The notes under the pieces are model-generated. The model was not told the DNA's origin and did not search any database. It was given only the letters and a program-made list of their open reading frames with translations. From Parafrankia elaeagni (GTDB lineage Bacteria; Actinomycetota; Actinomycetes; Frankiales; Frankiaceae): a stretch of 36,992 bases of DNA. The translations under genes were made by a program, and so were the position numbers. The stretch is taken from the NCBI RefSeq assembly GCF_000374165.1, contig NZ_KB893755.1, positions 1 through 36,992 on the forward strand. The letters are read 5' to 3'. This document shows positions 7,858 through 16,369 of the stretch, piece by piece. How positions within the stretch are numbered: the first letter of the stretch is position 1; each line of letters starts with the position of its first letter.

Positions 7858-8502
7858 ACCAGGACTCGACCGAGCCGCCCGCGGACAGCGCACCGATACT
7901 CCGCCGACGGCCGCTCTGGCCTGCACAAACACAAGCGCAAGGCATCCCACCCAAGCCGGACAGCTAGCGGCTATACAAATCCTGCCAGGGTGTGTACGTC
8001 ACCATGTAGAATCCTACGACGAACGGTTGATCGTTGAAGGATTTGACATCGGCCAAACTGCTCGAAGCTGAGCCTCATGGCTCGCCTCTCCAGTGGAGCG
8101 TGATGATGCCCGATATGCAACCCTCGCGATGCTATCGGCTGATTGCTGATATTGAAGGTCGGGCTGGCCAGTGCCAGGCTCCGCCAGCAGTATCGGGGAT
8201 CGCTCGGGATGGCGCGGGCAGGCGGTACCGGGTACTCGCCTGCGGGCAGCACGCAGATGATCTGCTGCGCATCAAGCCCGTTCCCCGCGTCTCGCGGCAG
8301 CTATTCCATCCACCCGCAGACGACGATGATCGATAGTCCGCGAATCGCGCCTCCCGTCGCCTGACACGTTCGCTCTCTATCCTGCCCGCAACATGATGCC
8401 CATGCTAGCCTAGTGGAAACTGGGCATTCGCGTGATCATGATCGATTCTATTCGGCGCGGCTCGGTGACACTATGGAGATTATAACCCGTCGGAGGAGGC
8501 CC
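7858..8502. other. Gene-free interval upstream of the methyltransferase
   Basis: No ORF here has a recognisable product or a good ribosome site. From about 7970 base composition becomes visibly richer in A/T than the DNA to the left, and stays so through the RiPP operon. The last 100 bases should hold the promoter for the gene starting at 8503. Confidence 0.45.
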
Positions 8503-9384
8503 ATGTCAGAGGCAAAGACTGATCAGTGGTTGGATTGGTTGACCGCAGGACGCGACGCGAAGAGCATCGAGATCCGCCGACGTTCGCTTAATATGCTTTT
8601 GCCTATCCGCGACCGCGTGCTCGATGCAGCTCGACTGCAGCCTGATGACATTGTATTGGACATTGGATGCGGGGAAGGTCTACTGGGAATCGGGGCGCTT
8701 GAACGACTTGGCGACAAGGGCCAGGTCGTCTTCTCTGATATATCGCTTCCGCTCCTAGAGCACACAGAAAACGCGATCAATGCACTCGGTGCCGATTCGC
8801 GATCGACATTCGTGCCCGCTGACATTCGTGACCTGGCGGAAGTGTGCGATGAGTCAGTCACTGTCGCTGTGGCGCGTTCCGTCCTGATCTATGTAGCTCA
8901 ACGTGAGGCGGCGTTTCGGGCGATCGCCCGGGTTCTGAAGCCGAAGGGGCGTCTATCGATCTATGAGCCCGTTGCCTCCTTTCTCGACGGAGCCGGCGAT
9001 GATGGATCATTTTTTGGCTGGGACGTTAGAGAGACCAAGGACCTAGCCGCGCTTGTAAAGGCTAGTTTTGGCCCTATAGATCAACCAATCCTCACGCTTG
9101 ATCCCCGCGACCTGGTGCACGCGGCTGAGTACGCTGGGCTTGACGATGTCCGCGCGTTGGTGACGGCATCGTCAGTCCGGCACTCTCCGGGAGATGAGCT
9201 CATTGTTCGCCAGGTGCTCGAGGGGCGTCCGAATCCGAACGCGCCGACGCCTACTGAGGCGGCCAGGAAATGTCTAGGGCCCGACCAGGCCGGGAGATTC
9301 CTGGAATCTCTCGCGGCCGCCGTGCGCGAAGGACGTGGCCGCCGCCGCTACACTGATGTGCTCCTGACGGCAACGAAGCCGTGA
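8503..9384 (+). CDS. Class I SAM-dependent methyltransferase
   Basis: The ATG at 8503 follows GGAGGAGG closely, which decides the start over the longer open frame. The 293-residue protein has the Rossmann methyltransferase core: motif I VLDIGCGEGLLGIGAL, an acidic strand-2 end VVFSDIS, an ADIRDL segment and a VLKPKGRLSIYEP post-motif. A C-terminal extension (about 100 residues) contains no further motif I recognise. The substrate is unknown. It is outside the minus-strand RiPP operon but beside it, and shares its lower-GC composition, so a role in methylating the RiPP product or in self-resistance is possible. The link to the cluster is inferred. Confidence 0.8.
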   Translation: MSEAKTDQWLDWLTAGRDAKSIEIRRRSLNMLLPIRDRVLDAARLQPDDIVLDIGCGEGLLGIGALERLGDKGQVVFSDISLPLLEHTENAINALGADSRSTFVPADIRDLAEVCDESVTVAVARSVLIYVAQREAAFRAIARVLKPKGRLSIYEPVASFLDGAGDDGSFFGWDVRETKDLAALVKASFGPIDQPILTLDPRDLVHAAEYAGLDDVRALVTASSVRHSPGDELIVRQVLEGRPNPNAPTPTEAARKCLGPDQAGRFLESLAAAVREGRGRRRYTDVLLTATKP

Positions 9385-9496
9385 CCAAAGCCAAGATTGC
9401 TAGGCACGCAGCGGCCTAGGAGCGCGAAATCTATCGGCCGCAAGCAGCTCCGCGCGACGGCTCGATCATGGTCTGGTGACTTGCAAATCCTCGGCC

Positions 9497-9571
9497 ATGG
9501 GCGAAAGGAAGGCGATCGTGGACTACGGATTCGTAGAGAATCCTAGCGGCTCGAACACGGCAGACGGCTGA
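9497..9571 (+). CDS. Possible 24-residue small ORF
   Basis: An ATG at 9497, or an in-frame GTG at 9518 preceded by GAAAGGAAGG, opens a short frame containing VDYGFVENPSGS and ending at 9571. The ribosome site for the GTG is good, but there is no homology argument. It may be a leader peptide for the GntR gene downstream, or chance. Confidence 0.2.
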   Translation: MGERKAIVDYGFVENPSGSNTADG

Positions 9572-9627
9572 CCTCGGCTGAGGCATCAACCCGGACACGG
9601 CGTCCAGCATTCTCAAGGGAATTCTGT

Positions 9628-9912
9628 GTGAGCGAGAACCTTGACCCAGACAGTGGCGTTCCACTCTACCGCCAGATCGCCGCACGACTAATGGAGGATA
9701 TCGACAGCGGTGTCTTCAAGCCAGGCGACAAGATCCCGACCGAGACCGAGTTATCCAGACATTACGGTGTATCTACCGCGACGATCAGGTCGGCCATGGG
9801 GATCCTCCAGCTCGGCGGGGTGGTGGTGCGCCGGCAAGGAGTCGGAACCTTCGTCGCGCGGCCGGCGCAACCCGCCGACGTAGCCCCCGATGACGATCCC
9901 ATGCAGTGCTGA
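9628..9912 (+). CDS. Short GntR/YtrA-type transcriptional regulator
   Basis: The GTG start is preceded by AAGGGA seven bases upstream. The 94-residue protein consists of a GntR winged helix: PLYRQIAARLMEDIDSG, FKPGDKIPTETELSRHYGVS, ATIRSAMGIL and the wing VVVRRQGVGTFVA. Typical GntR proteins add a ligand domain of 100 residues or more. Here only about 15 residues follow the wing, so it lacks a sensor domain, as in very short YtrA-like forms. The gene converges on tfuA with a 16-base gap. It is the nearest regulator of the RiPP operon and a candidate repressor of it. Confidence 0.88.
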   Translation: MSENLDPDSGVPLYRQIAARLMEDIDSGVFKPGDKIPTETELSRHYGVSTATIRSAMGILQLGGVVVRRQGVGTFVARPAQPADVAPDDDPMQC

Positions 9913-9928
9913 TGAATTACAGTCCGCC

Positions 9929-10678
9929 TCAGCCGGATCCCGCAGGGTGGGCATCTGTGGCGACCCGACGTAGAAGCCTTTCAAATGCGGCCGTATGAGC
10001 GAACGTGAAATCTTGCGCGGGGGCCTGGAAACTGGAGGCCACGTCGAGCGATACCCGTCGCAAAGCCTCCTCGGCATCAGCCATTTTCTGGTCGACTCGC
10101 CCCGTTGGCAACCATTCGTGCAGCGTGCGAAGCTCGCTTGAGGGGCAAATCGCCGAGGCCTGATCGATAAGTAGAGGATAGACACGGTCGGGATAGTGAG
10201 CGTTCTTCGCAAGTTTAACCAGGACATCCGATGTCTCCTGCGAAATAATGCCCTCCCGAGCAGCGCGCACCAACGTTATTCTCATATTGACCATCGCCTC
10301 GGATGCTAGCCGGTAGCCGCTCGCCGCTGGTCCGTGCATAACAGCGACTTCGTCATCGTCAGACAGTTCCCCAGAGGCAAAGCGGCTATAGATCTCGCCC
10401 ACGCCGACCATGCCGAATCTGTCGAGTTCCGCGGCGCGCAGCGCACCCATGCTGCTAGCGCCGAAGACTGGGATTCCCTCTTTGAGCGCCCACAGGATTT
10501 CCTTGTGCCATATCGCGGGAGCGGACTCAAAGATTCCGTCGATTATGACGATGGCCTGGGGTCGTACTAGTGCAGCTCGCAAGACATCGCCGCAGGCAGC
10601 GGGCTGAAGGAATTGCGCGTCGACGATGCGCTTGGCATCGCAACGCCCAAGTGTGGGCCCCAAAAATACCGTGATCAT
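9929..10678 (-). CDS. TfuA-like protein (YcaO partner, thioamidation)
   Basis: The 249-residue protein carries the TfuA core in full: ITVFLGPTLG, a GDVLRAAL segment, IVIIDGIFESAPAIWHKEIL, the hallmark GASSMGALRAAELDRFGMVG, and DDDEVAVMHGP. The ATG overlaps the stop of the upstream YcaO gene by four bases (ATGA), so the two are coupled. TfuA proteins act with a YcaO enzyme to turn a backbone amide into a thioamide, as known for methyl-coenzyme M reductase glycine and for thioviridamide-type peptides. TfuA is thought to help deliver sulfur. It is the last gene of the RiPP operon. The C-terminal third shows no known motif. Confidence 0.92.
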   Translation of the reverse strand: MITVFLGPTLGRCDAKRIVDAQFLQPAACGDVLRAALVRPQAIVIIDGIFESAPAIWHKEILWALKEGIPVFGASSMGALRAAELDRFGMVGVGEIYSRFASGELSDDDEVAVMHGPAASGYRLASEAMVNMRITLVRAAREGIISQETSDVLVKLAKNAHYPDRVYPLLIDQASAICPSSELRTLHEWLPTGRVDQKMADAEEALRRVSLDVASSFQAPAQDFTFAHTAAFERLLRRVATDAHPAGSG

Positions 10679-11907
10679 CTCGCGATTCCCCGCTCAAGCA
10701 TGCGGCGCAGAAGGCGCCGGCCATACCTGTAGTTCGCCTTGTAAGCTATACCTTCCAGGCCCTCAACGACTACCCGCGCGACAGCGAGACCCGACCCCTC
10801 GACCGACAGGTCACAGACGGCCGCCGTGGCCATGCCAGCCTTGTCGAGCGCGGCCAACTGGAAGTCGATCCAGTCTGCGAGGGTGACAGTCGGACACTCA
10901 GGGATCGATGCGAAGTCCGCCACCTCGGGCGTGATGTCCCGGCGCTGCTCCCGATCGTACGGGCCTTTGTACAGCGCTGCGATCAGGTCGTCCCGTCCGC
11001 CTGAGATGATGCCCAGACGGGACTGCGCGGCCTCGGTCAGGGCACGAAGCAGCGCGACTTCTCGAACCGGGTGGCAGCCTGAACCACGGCCCTCCGACGT
11101 CCTCCGATAGGGATTGTCGTGGTCCGATATCAGGCACAGAAACGCGGGTACCCGCACGTCGCTTGTGATGTTCCAGACCCGCGCGCTCACACCCGCAGCC
11201 TGGTACATGTCCAGCACTTCCCGGCACGATCGGGGAAGACCGCTATCCAGCCGCAGCCTAGTCCTGGTTCGCTCCTCGCGACCGAGGGCGAGCCACTGGG
11301 AGAGCGCATCACGTTCGATGAGCTCCGCGAGACCGTGGCATATCGCCTCAGCCAATGATGCGCCGGAGGCGAGACCATTAGTCGAAACCTGGAACGCCGA
11401 TAGGCCTGCGCCGCTCTGCAGGCGGTAATCGGTGTGTACGAGGTCGTAGGGGACGTAAAGCGTCGACCCTCGCACCAGATCCCGTCCCACAGACCACCAT
11501 ATGGGCACTGCCGTTACCCGGCCCCCAGCTCCCCGCACCCTCGGCAGAAGGAGCGGGTCCAACGCCTGATTCGCAGCCCCAGCTTCGTCATAGCTGAAAA
11601 GAGCATCGCGTGGCGCCGTCTCGGCATAAAATGTCTCGGCCGCCTCCATGAGGGCTGACGTCAACGCGGCGTCCAGCGTGACCCCCTTGCCCTGTGCCAC
11701 GGATATGGACATTGAGTTCGGTCGACACGCCATCGCAACGGGAATACCAATGTGATCAAGGCCCGTAATGTTGCTCACGCGGGTGATTCCCATGCTTGGT
11801 GCCAGCGGGAGAAGTCGATCCAGCATGGCGCGCGGCGACTCGCTGCGCCAGCCTCCCGCCTCGCGCGAGAGATCTACCTGTTCGGCGAGCGACCGTATCC
11901 AGCTCAT
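10675..11907 (-). CDS. YcaO-domain protein 2 (predicted thioamide synthetase partner of TfuA)
   Basis: The 410-residue YcaO protein has ATP-binding elements SALMEAAETFYAE (84-96), VSTNGLASG (174-182) and EAICHGLAELIERDAL (187-202). These match the conserved Glu-rich helices of the family, which phosphorylates a backbone amide oxygen. It lacks the PxPxP-type C-terminus typical of azoline-forming YcaOs, ending in LERGIAR. Its start overlaps the JmjC stop by one base (TGATG) and its stop overlaps tfuA, so pairing with TfuA for thioamidation is the best inference. The cluster has another YcaO at 14276-15487, so the two probably perform different chemistry on the same peptide. Confidence 0.92.
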   Translation of the reverse strand: MSWIRSLAEQVDLSREAGGWRSESPRAMLDRLLPLAPSMGITRVSNITGLDHIGIPVAMACRPNSMSISVAQGKGVTLDAALTSALMEAAETFYAETAPRDALFSYDEAGAANQALDPLLLPRVRGAGGRVTAVPIWWSVGRDLVRGSTLYVPYDLVHTDYRLQSGAGLSAFQVSTNGLASGASLAEAICHGLAELIERDALSQWLALGREERTRTRLRLDSGLPRSCREVLDMYQAAGVSARVWNITSDVRVPAFLCLISDHDNPYRRTSEGRGSGCHPVREVALLRALTEAAQSRLGIISGGRDDLIAALYKGPYDREQRRDITPEVADFASIPECPTVTLADWIDFQLAALDKAGMATAAVCDLSVEGSGLAVARVVVEGLEGIAYKANYRYGRRLLRRMLERGIAR

Positions 11908-13193
11908 CAGAAGATGCCGTCCGGATCGTCCACCAGGGACGGGACGAGGACACCTTCCGCGAGCAGGGCTCGTAGAACCTCATCCGCTAGGCGTGCGGGC
12001 ATCGCGTTGAGTAGTTCCCGGCGTCGAATCGTCCTGGCAGGCGTCAAAGTGAGCCAGGTCATGTCGGGAAGGGGGAAACGTAGCGGCCGATGGCCAACAC
12101 GATGGACCGCGCCCCAGCCGTCATTAGCCGGTCGGGAATCAGCGAGGCGGCGCGTCTGGATCACGGTATAGCAGTCGGCTCGCGCCGGCTCCGATATGGC
12201 TTCATGACTGTCCACCAGAGGAGATGCTCTCAGTAGAGACTCTGGCTGTAGACTGCCCAGAATGGCCAGTCGAAGACGCTCATTCGGTATCTCGGCAAGC
12301 GACCGGGACACAGCGTCAAATACTTCCGATACCGCCTCTTGAAGGCTCGCGGTGACGGTGAAACCGATTGGCAGATGGCCAACTAGCGAGCCGTCTACAT
12401 CGAGGAGGCGTACGAGTCGGCTGAGCAACTCGCCGATCCGAACGGGGTGGATTGCCACGGTCAAATGGATGGATGGTGTCTGCGTCGTCTGGGCGGCATG
12501 CAGCGTGCCCCTGGGTAGATATAGCACGTCGCCCGCAGCCAAGGTTTGCTCACGTGTCGACGACGTGGCTCCATTGATAATCCTCTGACGATCCAAGCTA
12601 TCCAGTTGCTGCCAGGGTTGGCGATTTTGCACGTTGCTCACACGAGGCCCTAGAATTGTCCATGTCTTTACGCCATCAATCTGGATAATCAACGCGTCAT
12701 GACTGTCGTAGTGAACACCGAATCCTCTGGAATCGCGCGGACTGACGTAAGCATTGATGCCAACCCTAGCACCTCGGGCGGCCGCCACTGAATGAGCAAG
12801 AGCCGTGATGGCAGGCGGCCCGAGGTGCAAAGAGTTGAGGACGATCGTATAGCCGTCCGAAAAGAGGGATGTCCGTTCCACCGCCGCCGCTGAGACGGTG
12901 GATATGGGTGCCTCCACGCCGTCACGAACAAATCTTATATCGTTCCGTGGTGCGCTTTCCGATATAATTTTGTCGACTATTGCCCAAGACATTAGTCGAC
13001 GAATCGTTCGGCCGGGAACCGCTCCCCCGACATATACCACCTCGTCTGCCAAAGATTCGAGCAGTGCATTGTCGAGCAGGTAACCTCCCGCCGGGCGGAC
13101 GCCGATTGCAGCAGGACCGTTCAATGTGGTGCGCCTAGCGGCGCTTTCCTTCCGAGGCGCAAGCCCGGAGGTTCGTGATATCGAATGTGTCAT
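11907..13193 (-). CDS. JmjC/cupin-type Fe(II)/2-oxoglutarate oxygenase
   Basis: The 428-residue protein contains the cupin_4/JmjC core of ribosomal-oxygenase-like enzymes: GVHYDSHDALIIQIDGVKTW, with iron ligands His161 and Asp163, then LAAGDVLYLPRGTLHAAQT with His232. The C-terminal half resembles the winged-helix/dimer part of such enzymes (LTPARTIRRRELL, MPARLADEVLRALL). Relatives hydroxylate amino-acid side chains in proteins, so a hydroxylase of the precursor peptide is likely. The ATG lies in the ATGA overlap with the SagB gene and is preceded by GGAGGCGAT. The enzyme has no assigned place in known YcaO-TfuA pathways that I recall. Confidence 0.85.
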   Translation of the reverse strand: MTHSISRTSGLAPRKESAARRTTLNGPAAIGVRPAGGYLLDNALLESLADEVVYVGGAVPGRTIRRLMSWAIVDKIISESAPRNDIRFVRDGVEAPISTVSAAAVERTSLFSDGYTIVLNSLHLGPPAITALAHSVAAARGARVGINAYVSPRDSRGFGVHYDSHDALIIQIDGVKTWTILGPRVSNVQNRQPWQQLDSLDRQRIINGATSSTREQTLAAGDVLYLPRGTLHAAQTTQTPSIHLTVAIHPVRIGELLSRLVRLLDVDGSLVGHLPIGFTVTASLQEAVSEVFDAVSRSLAEIPNERLRLAILGSLQPESLLRASPLVDSHEAISEPARADCYTVIQTRRLADSRPANDGWGAVHRVGHRPLRFPLPDMTWLTLTPARTIRRRELLNAMPARLADEVLRALLAEGVLVPSLVDDPDGIF

Positions 13194-14257
13194 ATCGCCT
13201 CCGCCAGCGGCACCGCCCGACGATTGACATGCCCGAAGGCAAATGCGCCGAGATATCCGTGATGTACAGGCTCCAAGCCCAGATCTAGACCGATCTGCTG
13301 GTCCGGCCCTCCGCCGATGGCGTACCCTCCGATTCCGAGCGCTTCGGCTTCAAGATATAGAGTCTGGAGAAGGGCGCCGGCGTCACGATGGACGACCGAT
13401 AGACCGAATTCCTGATATTTCCAAAGGGTGCGGCCGTATACGGCGGTGATTAGCAGGATTCCGGCAGGTGCGACAGCTGGGCTTATACCAGCATCATGTA
13501 TCGCGGCGAGGACTCCGCGCGAAAAATCTCTTGGGAATCTGTCTCTGCTCTGGTGTCGAACCAAGCTGCCACTCGGGTCAAAATAATACAGCCCACAGTC
13601 CAGCTCGGCGCAGCGGACCGAAATCAGGTAAATCTCGAGCGGATGCCGTGCACCACCAGAGGGGTAGGGTCTTCTGCTGACCGCCCGATCGGCACTAAGC
13701 CACTGAACTCCCGCCGCGTTGGTGAGAAAAGCGGAAAGCAGCTCGAAGGAGACCTCCTCGAGGAGGAATTCCCGGCGAGAGCGACGTCGTCGAAGTACCT
13801 CGCCAAAGGAGATCGCCATCGAGGGATCCCGAGGAGGAGGCCGGAGCGGTAGCCGCGGACCAGACACGTCAAGCGTCGGGGAAGGCATCGTCAGACTGTC
13901 GAGATGCTTACGTCGCTTGCCATGGCCGTACCGGCTGCGGGATGTGAGCTCGTTGGTGGTCCACCAGCCGAGCCGGACGTCAGCGCTCGGCCCGACCGGT
14001 TCGATGATCCCGGCTGCCAGAAGCCGGCCGGCGATGGGCCGCGGCAGCGTCGAGGTGGGCGAGCGCGAGGAATCTTCCGCACCCGACCCGGAGACGTCTC
14101 CGTCACCACCCATCTGGTCGAGCGCGACGGCGACAGCGGCCGAAACAGCACAGCGGCGGCCGGTAATTGCGCTCGTGCAGACCAGGGAGCCATTCTGCCA
14201 GCTCAACGACACGTGGGCCGCGCGACGATATCGAGGATGGTCCTGCATCTCCGGCAT
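13190..14257 (-). CDS. SagB-type FMN dehydrogenase (azoline oxidase)
   Basis: The 355-residue protein has an N-terminal region of about 140 residues and a C-terminal nitroreductase-fold domain. The domain shows RRRRSRREF, the hallmark YPSGGARHPLEIYLI, GLYYFDPSG, and a late HRDAGALLQTLYLEAEALGIGG. SagB/McbC-type enzymes use FMN to oxidise thiazolines and oxazolines to thiazoles and oxazoles. Start at ATG 14257, or nine bases later at 14248, where GGACGAAGGG is better spaced. The gene follows the first YcaO by 18 bases and overlaps the oxygenase by four. It predicts at least one aromatic azole in the product. Confidence 0.92.
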   Translation of the reverse strand: MPEMQDHPRYRRAAHVSLSWQNGSLVCTSAITGRRCAVSAAVAVALDQMGGDGDVSGSGAEDSSRSPTSTLPRPIAGRLLAAGIIEPVGPSADVRLGWWTTNELTSRSRYGHGKRRKHLDSLTMPSPTLDVSGPRLPLRPPPRDPSMAISFGEVLRRRRSRREFLLEEVSFELLSAFLTNAAGVQWLSADRAVSRRPYPSGGARHPLEIYLISVRCAELDCGLYYFDPSGSLVRHQSRDRFPRDFSRGVLAAIHDAGISPAVAPAGILLITAVYGRTLWKYQEFGLSVVHRDAGALLQTLYLEAEALGIGGYAIGGGPDQQIGLDLGLEPVHHGYLGAFAFGHVNRRAVPLAEAI

Positions 14258-14275
14258 CCCTTCGTCCTGTCAGGG

Positions 14276-15487
14276 TCACGCGAACGGCGATGGCTCTTGG
14301 CGGATGGGCGTCCGACGGGCGAACTCGCGCGTCCGACCCATCAGACGCGCGGCGTCGTGGCGCGCCTCCATTGCCTGTGCATGCGGCGCCAGCACACGCA
14401 CGACCTGGACCCGATCGTCATTCCGCAGGCGAAGCACAACGGCATCCGTTAGCGCTTCCGGGCCCGTGTCAAGGGAATCCTCCACCGGGGCAGCGGCGTT
14501 CCCGCTGCCAAGAAGCGCGTCCCGGACGAACCGGCAGCCGTCTGGGTGGGCGTAGTACCGGACGTGATCGAGAAAGTCGTTCACCTCCGCCACGGGCATC
14601 ATCTGGGAGACGCTCGCGAGGAAACGTATCTGGAGCGCCTCAGCGAGAGCGTGTTCCGCCGCACCGTCGAGATCCGTGTCCATGCTGCTTCCGATCCCCA
14701 AGAGTGGCCGCGTACTGCTCTCGGTCAGAACCACAACCAAAGGCGGGCGGTTGAGTTGGGGGACCGTATGAAATGTCGTGCGCCATCCGAGAGCTGCATC
14801 GCGCTCGCTCATACTGTGCCAGAAATGAGGCGGTTCGCTGGGGGTGAGGAGACCGCCGGTGAACCACATGTGGCGCAGAGTGTCACGCTCGAGAAGCTCG
14901 TCAAGGGCATGCTGAAGTGCCTGGTTGTAGTCTTTGCCGGCAGCTGTACCATTAGTCGTGAGCTCGCACAAGACAGGCCCGCTCCGGCTCTGTCCGGGAA
15001 AGGTCAAAGCGGCAGGGATGAGCACCTGCCCGCCAGTAGCGAGGTCGGTGGATAGAACCCAATCCAGAACGAGATCGGCATCGTAGCGGATGAATGGCCA
15101 AGCGGGTCCTTCGAGTGGCTGCCCGAGATACTCTCCGACCGAGAATACTCGGAACCCGGCGTCGCGTAGATCTGCCTCGCTGCCTTTTGCCTGGACCAGC
15201 GGCATGAAACACACCAGGGCAAGCCGCTCCGCAAGTTCCCCGCACAGTTTCATTACGGCTTCGGCCGGATCACGTGCGCATCCGGACGCCCGGACTGAAC
15301 GATGTTCGGGCACATCCAGTTCCGCGGTAAGCAGAACGAACTCCAAGAGCTCGACTGGCTGTCGATAATGGTAATAGCGAAGCTTGCGCCACGGTTCGGG
15401 AAGATTCTTTATTTGCTTCTCAAGCATCGCTGTGATTCGCTGGTGCCAGGCGAGAGGGGCAAAGATTGAAACAGGTATCTCCCGCAT
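14276..15487 (-). CDS. YcaO-domain protein 1 (predicted azoline-forming cyclodehydratase)
   Basis: The 403-residue YcaO has MKLCGELAERLAL (79-91), ELTTNGTAAG (175-184) and ALQHALDELLERDTL (190-204), matching the ATP-binding helices of the family. Its C-terminus, RTPIRQEPSPFA, is proline-rich, like that of cyclodehydratases, whose tail enters the active site. The ATG at 15487 overlaps the stop of the PqqD-like gene (TGATG). That protein probably supplies leader binding, as fused or separate recognition domains do in other azole peptide systems. No E1-like (ThiF) partner is visible in the cluster. It is grouped with SagB and so probably makes the Cys/Ser/Thr-derived azolines. Confidence 0.92.
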   Translation of the reverse strand: MREIPVSIFAPLAWHQRITAMLEKQIKNLPEPWRKLRYYHYRQPVELLEFVLLTAELDVPEHRSVRASGCARDPAEAVMKLCGELAERLALVCFMPLVQAKGSEADLRDAGFRVFSVGEYLGQPLEGPAWPFIRYDADLVLDWVLSTDLATGGQVLIPAALTFPGQSRSGPVLCELTTNGTAAGKDYNQALQHALDELLERDTLRHMWFTGGLLTPSEPPHFWHSMSERDAALGWRTTFHTVPQLNRPPLVVVLTESSTRPLLGIGSSMDTDLDGAAEHALAEALQIRFLASVSQMMPVAEVNDFLDHVRYYAHPDGCRFVRDALLGSGNAAAPVEDSLDTGPEALTDAVVLRLRNDDRVQVVRVLAPHAQAMEARHDAARLMGRTREFARRTPIRQEPSPFA

Positions 15488-15762
15488 CACTGCGTCGCCA
15501 CCAAGCCCAGTTCCGTCCACGTCATGAGCAGGGCGGATACATCACTGCGGATCCGTTCGGGCTCGCCGTCATACTTCCCCAGAAGTTCCGTCACGAGATC
15601 ACCGATGGATGCCGGTTCCTCGAGAGAATTCCACACCGCTAGCGCTGTGCGCTCTACCTTCACCCATCGCCGGCCATCGGAACTCAAGAAGTACCCGGTA
15701 TCGATCTCCTCGACCTCCAATGAGTCGCTTTTTCTGAAGAAGATGTTCGAGTTGATGCTCAA
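15487..15762 (-). CDS. PqqD-like RiPP recognition element
   Basis: This 91-residue protein has the PqqD fold pattern: a strand pair SDGRRWVKVERTALAVW, then SIGDLVTELLGKY and a final helix DVSALLMTWTELGLV. Such winged-helix proteins bind RiPP leader peptides and bring them to the modifying enzymes. The only in-frame start is TTG at 15762, because a TAG precedes it. The TTG has AGAAGGA seven bases upstream, inside the end of the peptidase gene. It is translationally coupled to the YcaO that follows, its likely partner. Confidence 0.88.
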   Translation of the reverse strand: MSINSNIFFRKSDSLEVEEIDTGYFLSSDGRRWVKVERTALAVWNSLEEPASIGDLVTELLGKYDGEPERIRSDVSALLMTWTELGLVATQ

Positions 15763-15766
15763 TTCA

Positions 15767-16369
15767 TCATCCTTCTACTTTACCGGAGGTGGCCGGCATG
15801 GTTCGCCGTATGGCCTCCGTATGTGTGACTACGGCTCCCAGGTGAACGGCGAGAAAGCGTATCGCCTCGGCGGCCAGGGCGCGGAAACGTCGCCCAGCTG
15901 TTCGCTCTCTCCACGAGTAGTGTCCGGCGCAGGCTATCATCCGGCCGCAGATCTGAGTTATTCGTCCGCGGTCACTATAGCGCTGTTTACCGGTGGCGAG
16001 GCGGACCGAGAGAACCACGGCCAAGACATCATGGTCCGGCAGCCACGTGATCCCGTACGGGCTGCGTGAGGGCTGGTGGTCGGCCGTCTGCAGCACACGC
16101 CCTCCCGCGGTGTCCACTCTAATGCAGCGATGTACGGCGAGAAAACTTCCCCAGTTCACCAGGATAAGACAGCCGGGTCGCAGGTTGCCTATTTGATCGG
16201 TCCAGCGCACGTTCGCGACGCATAGCCCTTTGAACGTCGGCGACATACTTCCCGAGTCGAGGATGTTTACCTCAGTCATTCGCCCCAATTGGCCATAATG
16301 GCGGCGAATTATGCGGCGCGCGTCATTTCGGGACCACGCTTTGGAGGCTGGCACGGCGGGCTGGCTCAT
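15767..16369 (-). CDS. S26-type signal-peptidase-like protein (possible leader peptidase)
   Basis: The 200-residue protein has the S24/S26 peptidase core: LDSGSMSPTFKG with nucleophile Ser41, a strand GCLILVNW, and FLAVHRCIRV with His80, followed by LQTADHQ. Bacterial type I signal peptidases use a Lys general base. A VHR motif at this place is typical of the SipW/eukaryotic-type group that uses Ser-His, so this looks like a Ser-His enzyme. There is no obvious N-terminal membrane anchor, which suggests a cytoplasmic role such as cutting the leader of the RiPP precursor. A weakly hydrophobic segment near 175-185 might touch the membrane. The ATG overlaps the upstream gene by four bases. Confidence 0.75.
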   Translation of the reverse strand: MSQPAVPASKAWSRNDARRIIRRHYGQLGRMTEVNILDSGSMSPTFKGLCVANVRWTDQIGNLRPGCLILVNWGSFLAVHRCIRVDTAGGRVLQTADHQPSRSPYGITWLPDHDVLAVVLSVRLATGKQRYSDRGRITQICGRMIACAGHYSWRERTAGRRFRALAAEAIRFLAVHLGAVVTHTEAIRRTMPATSGKVEG

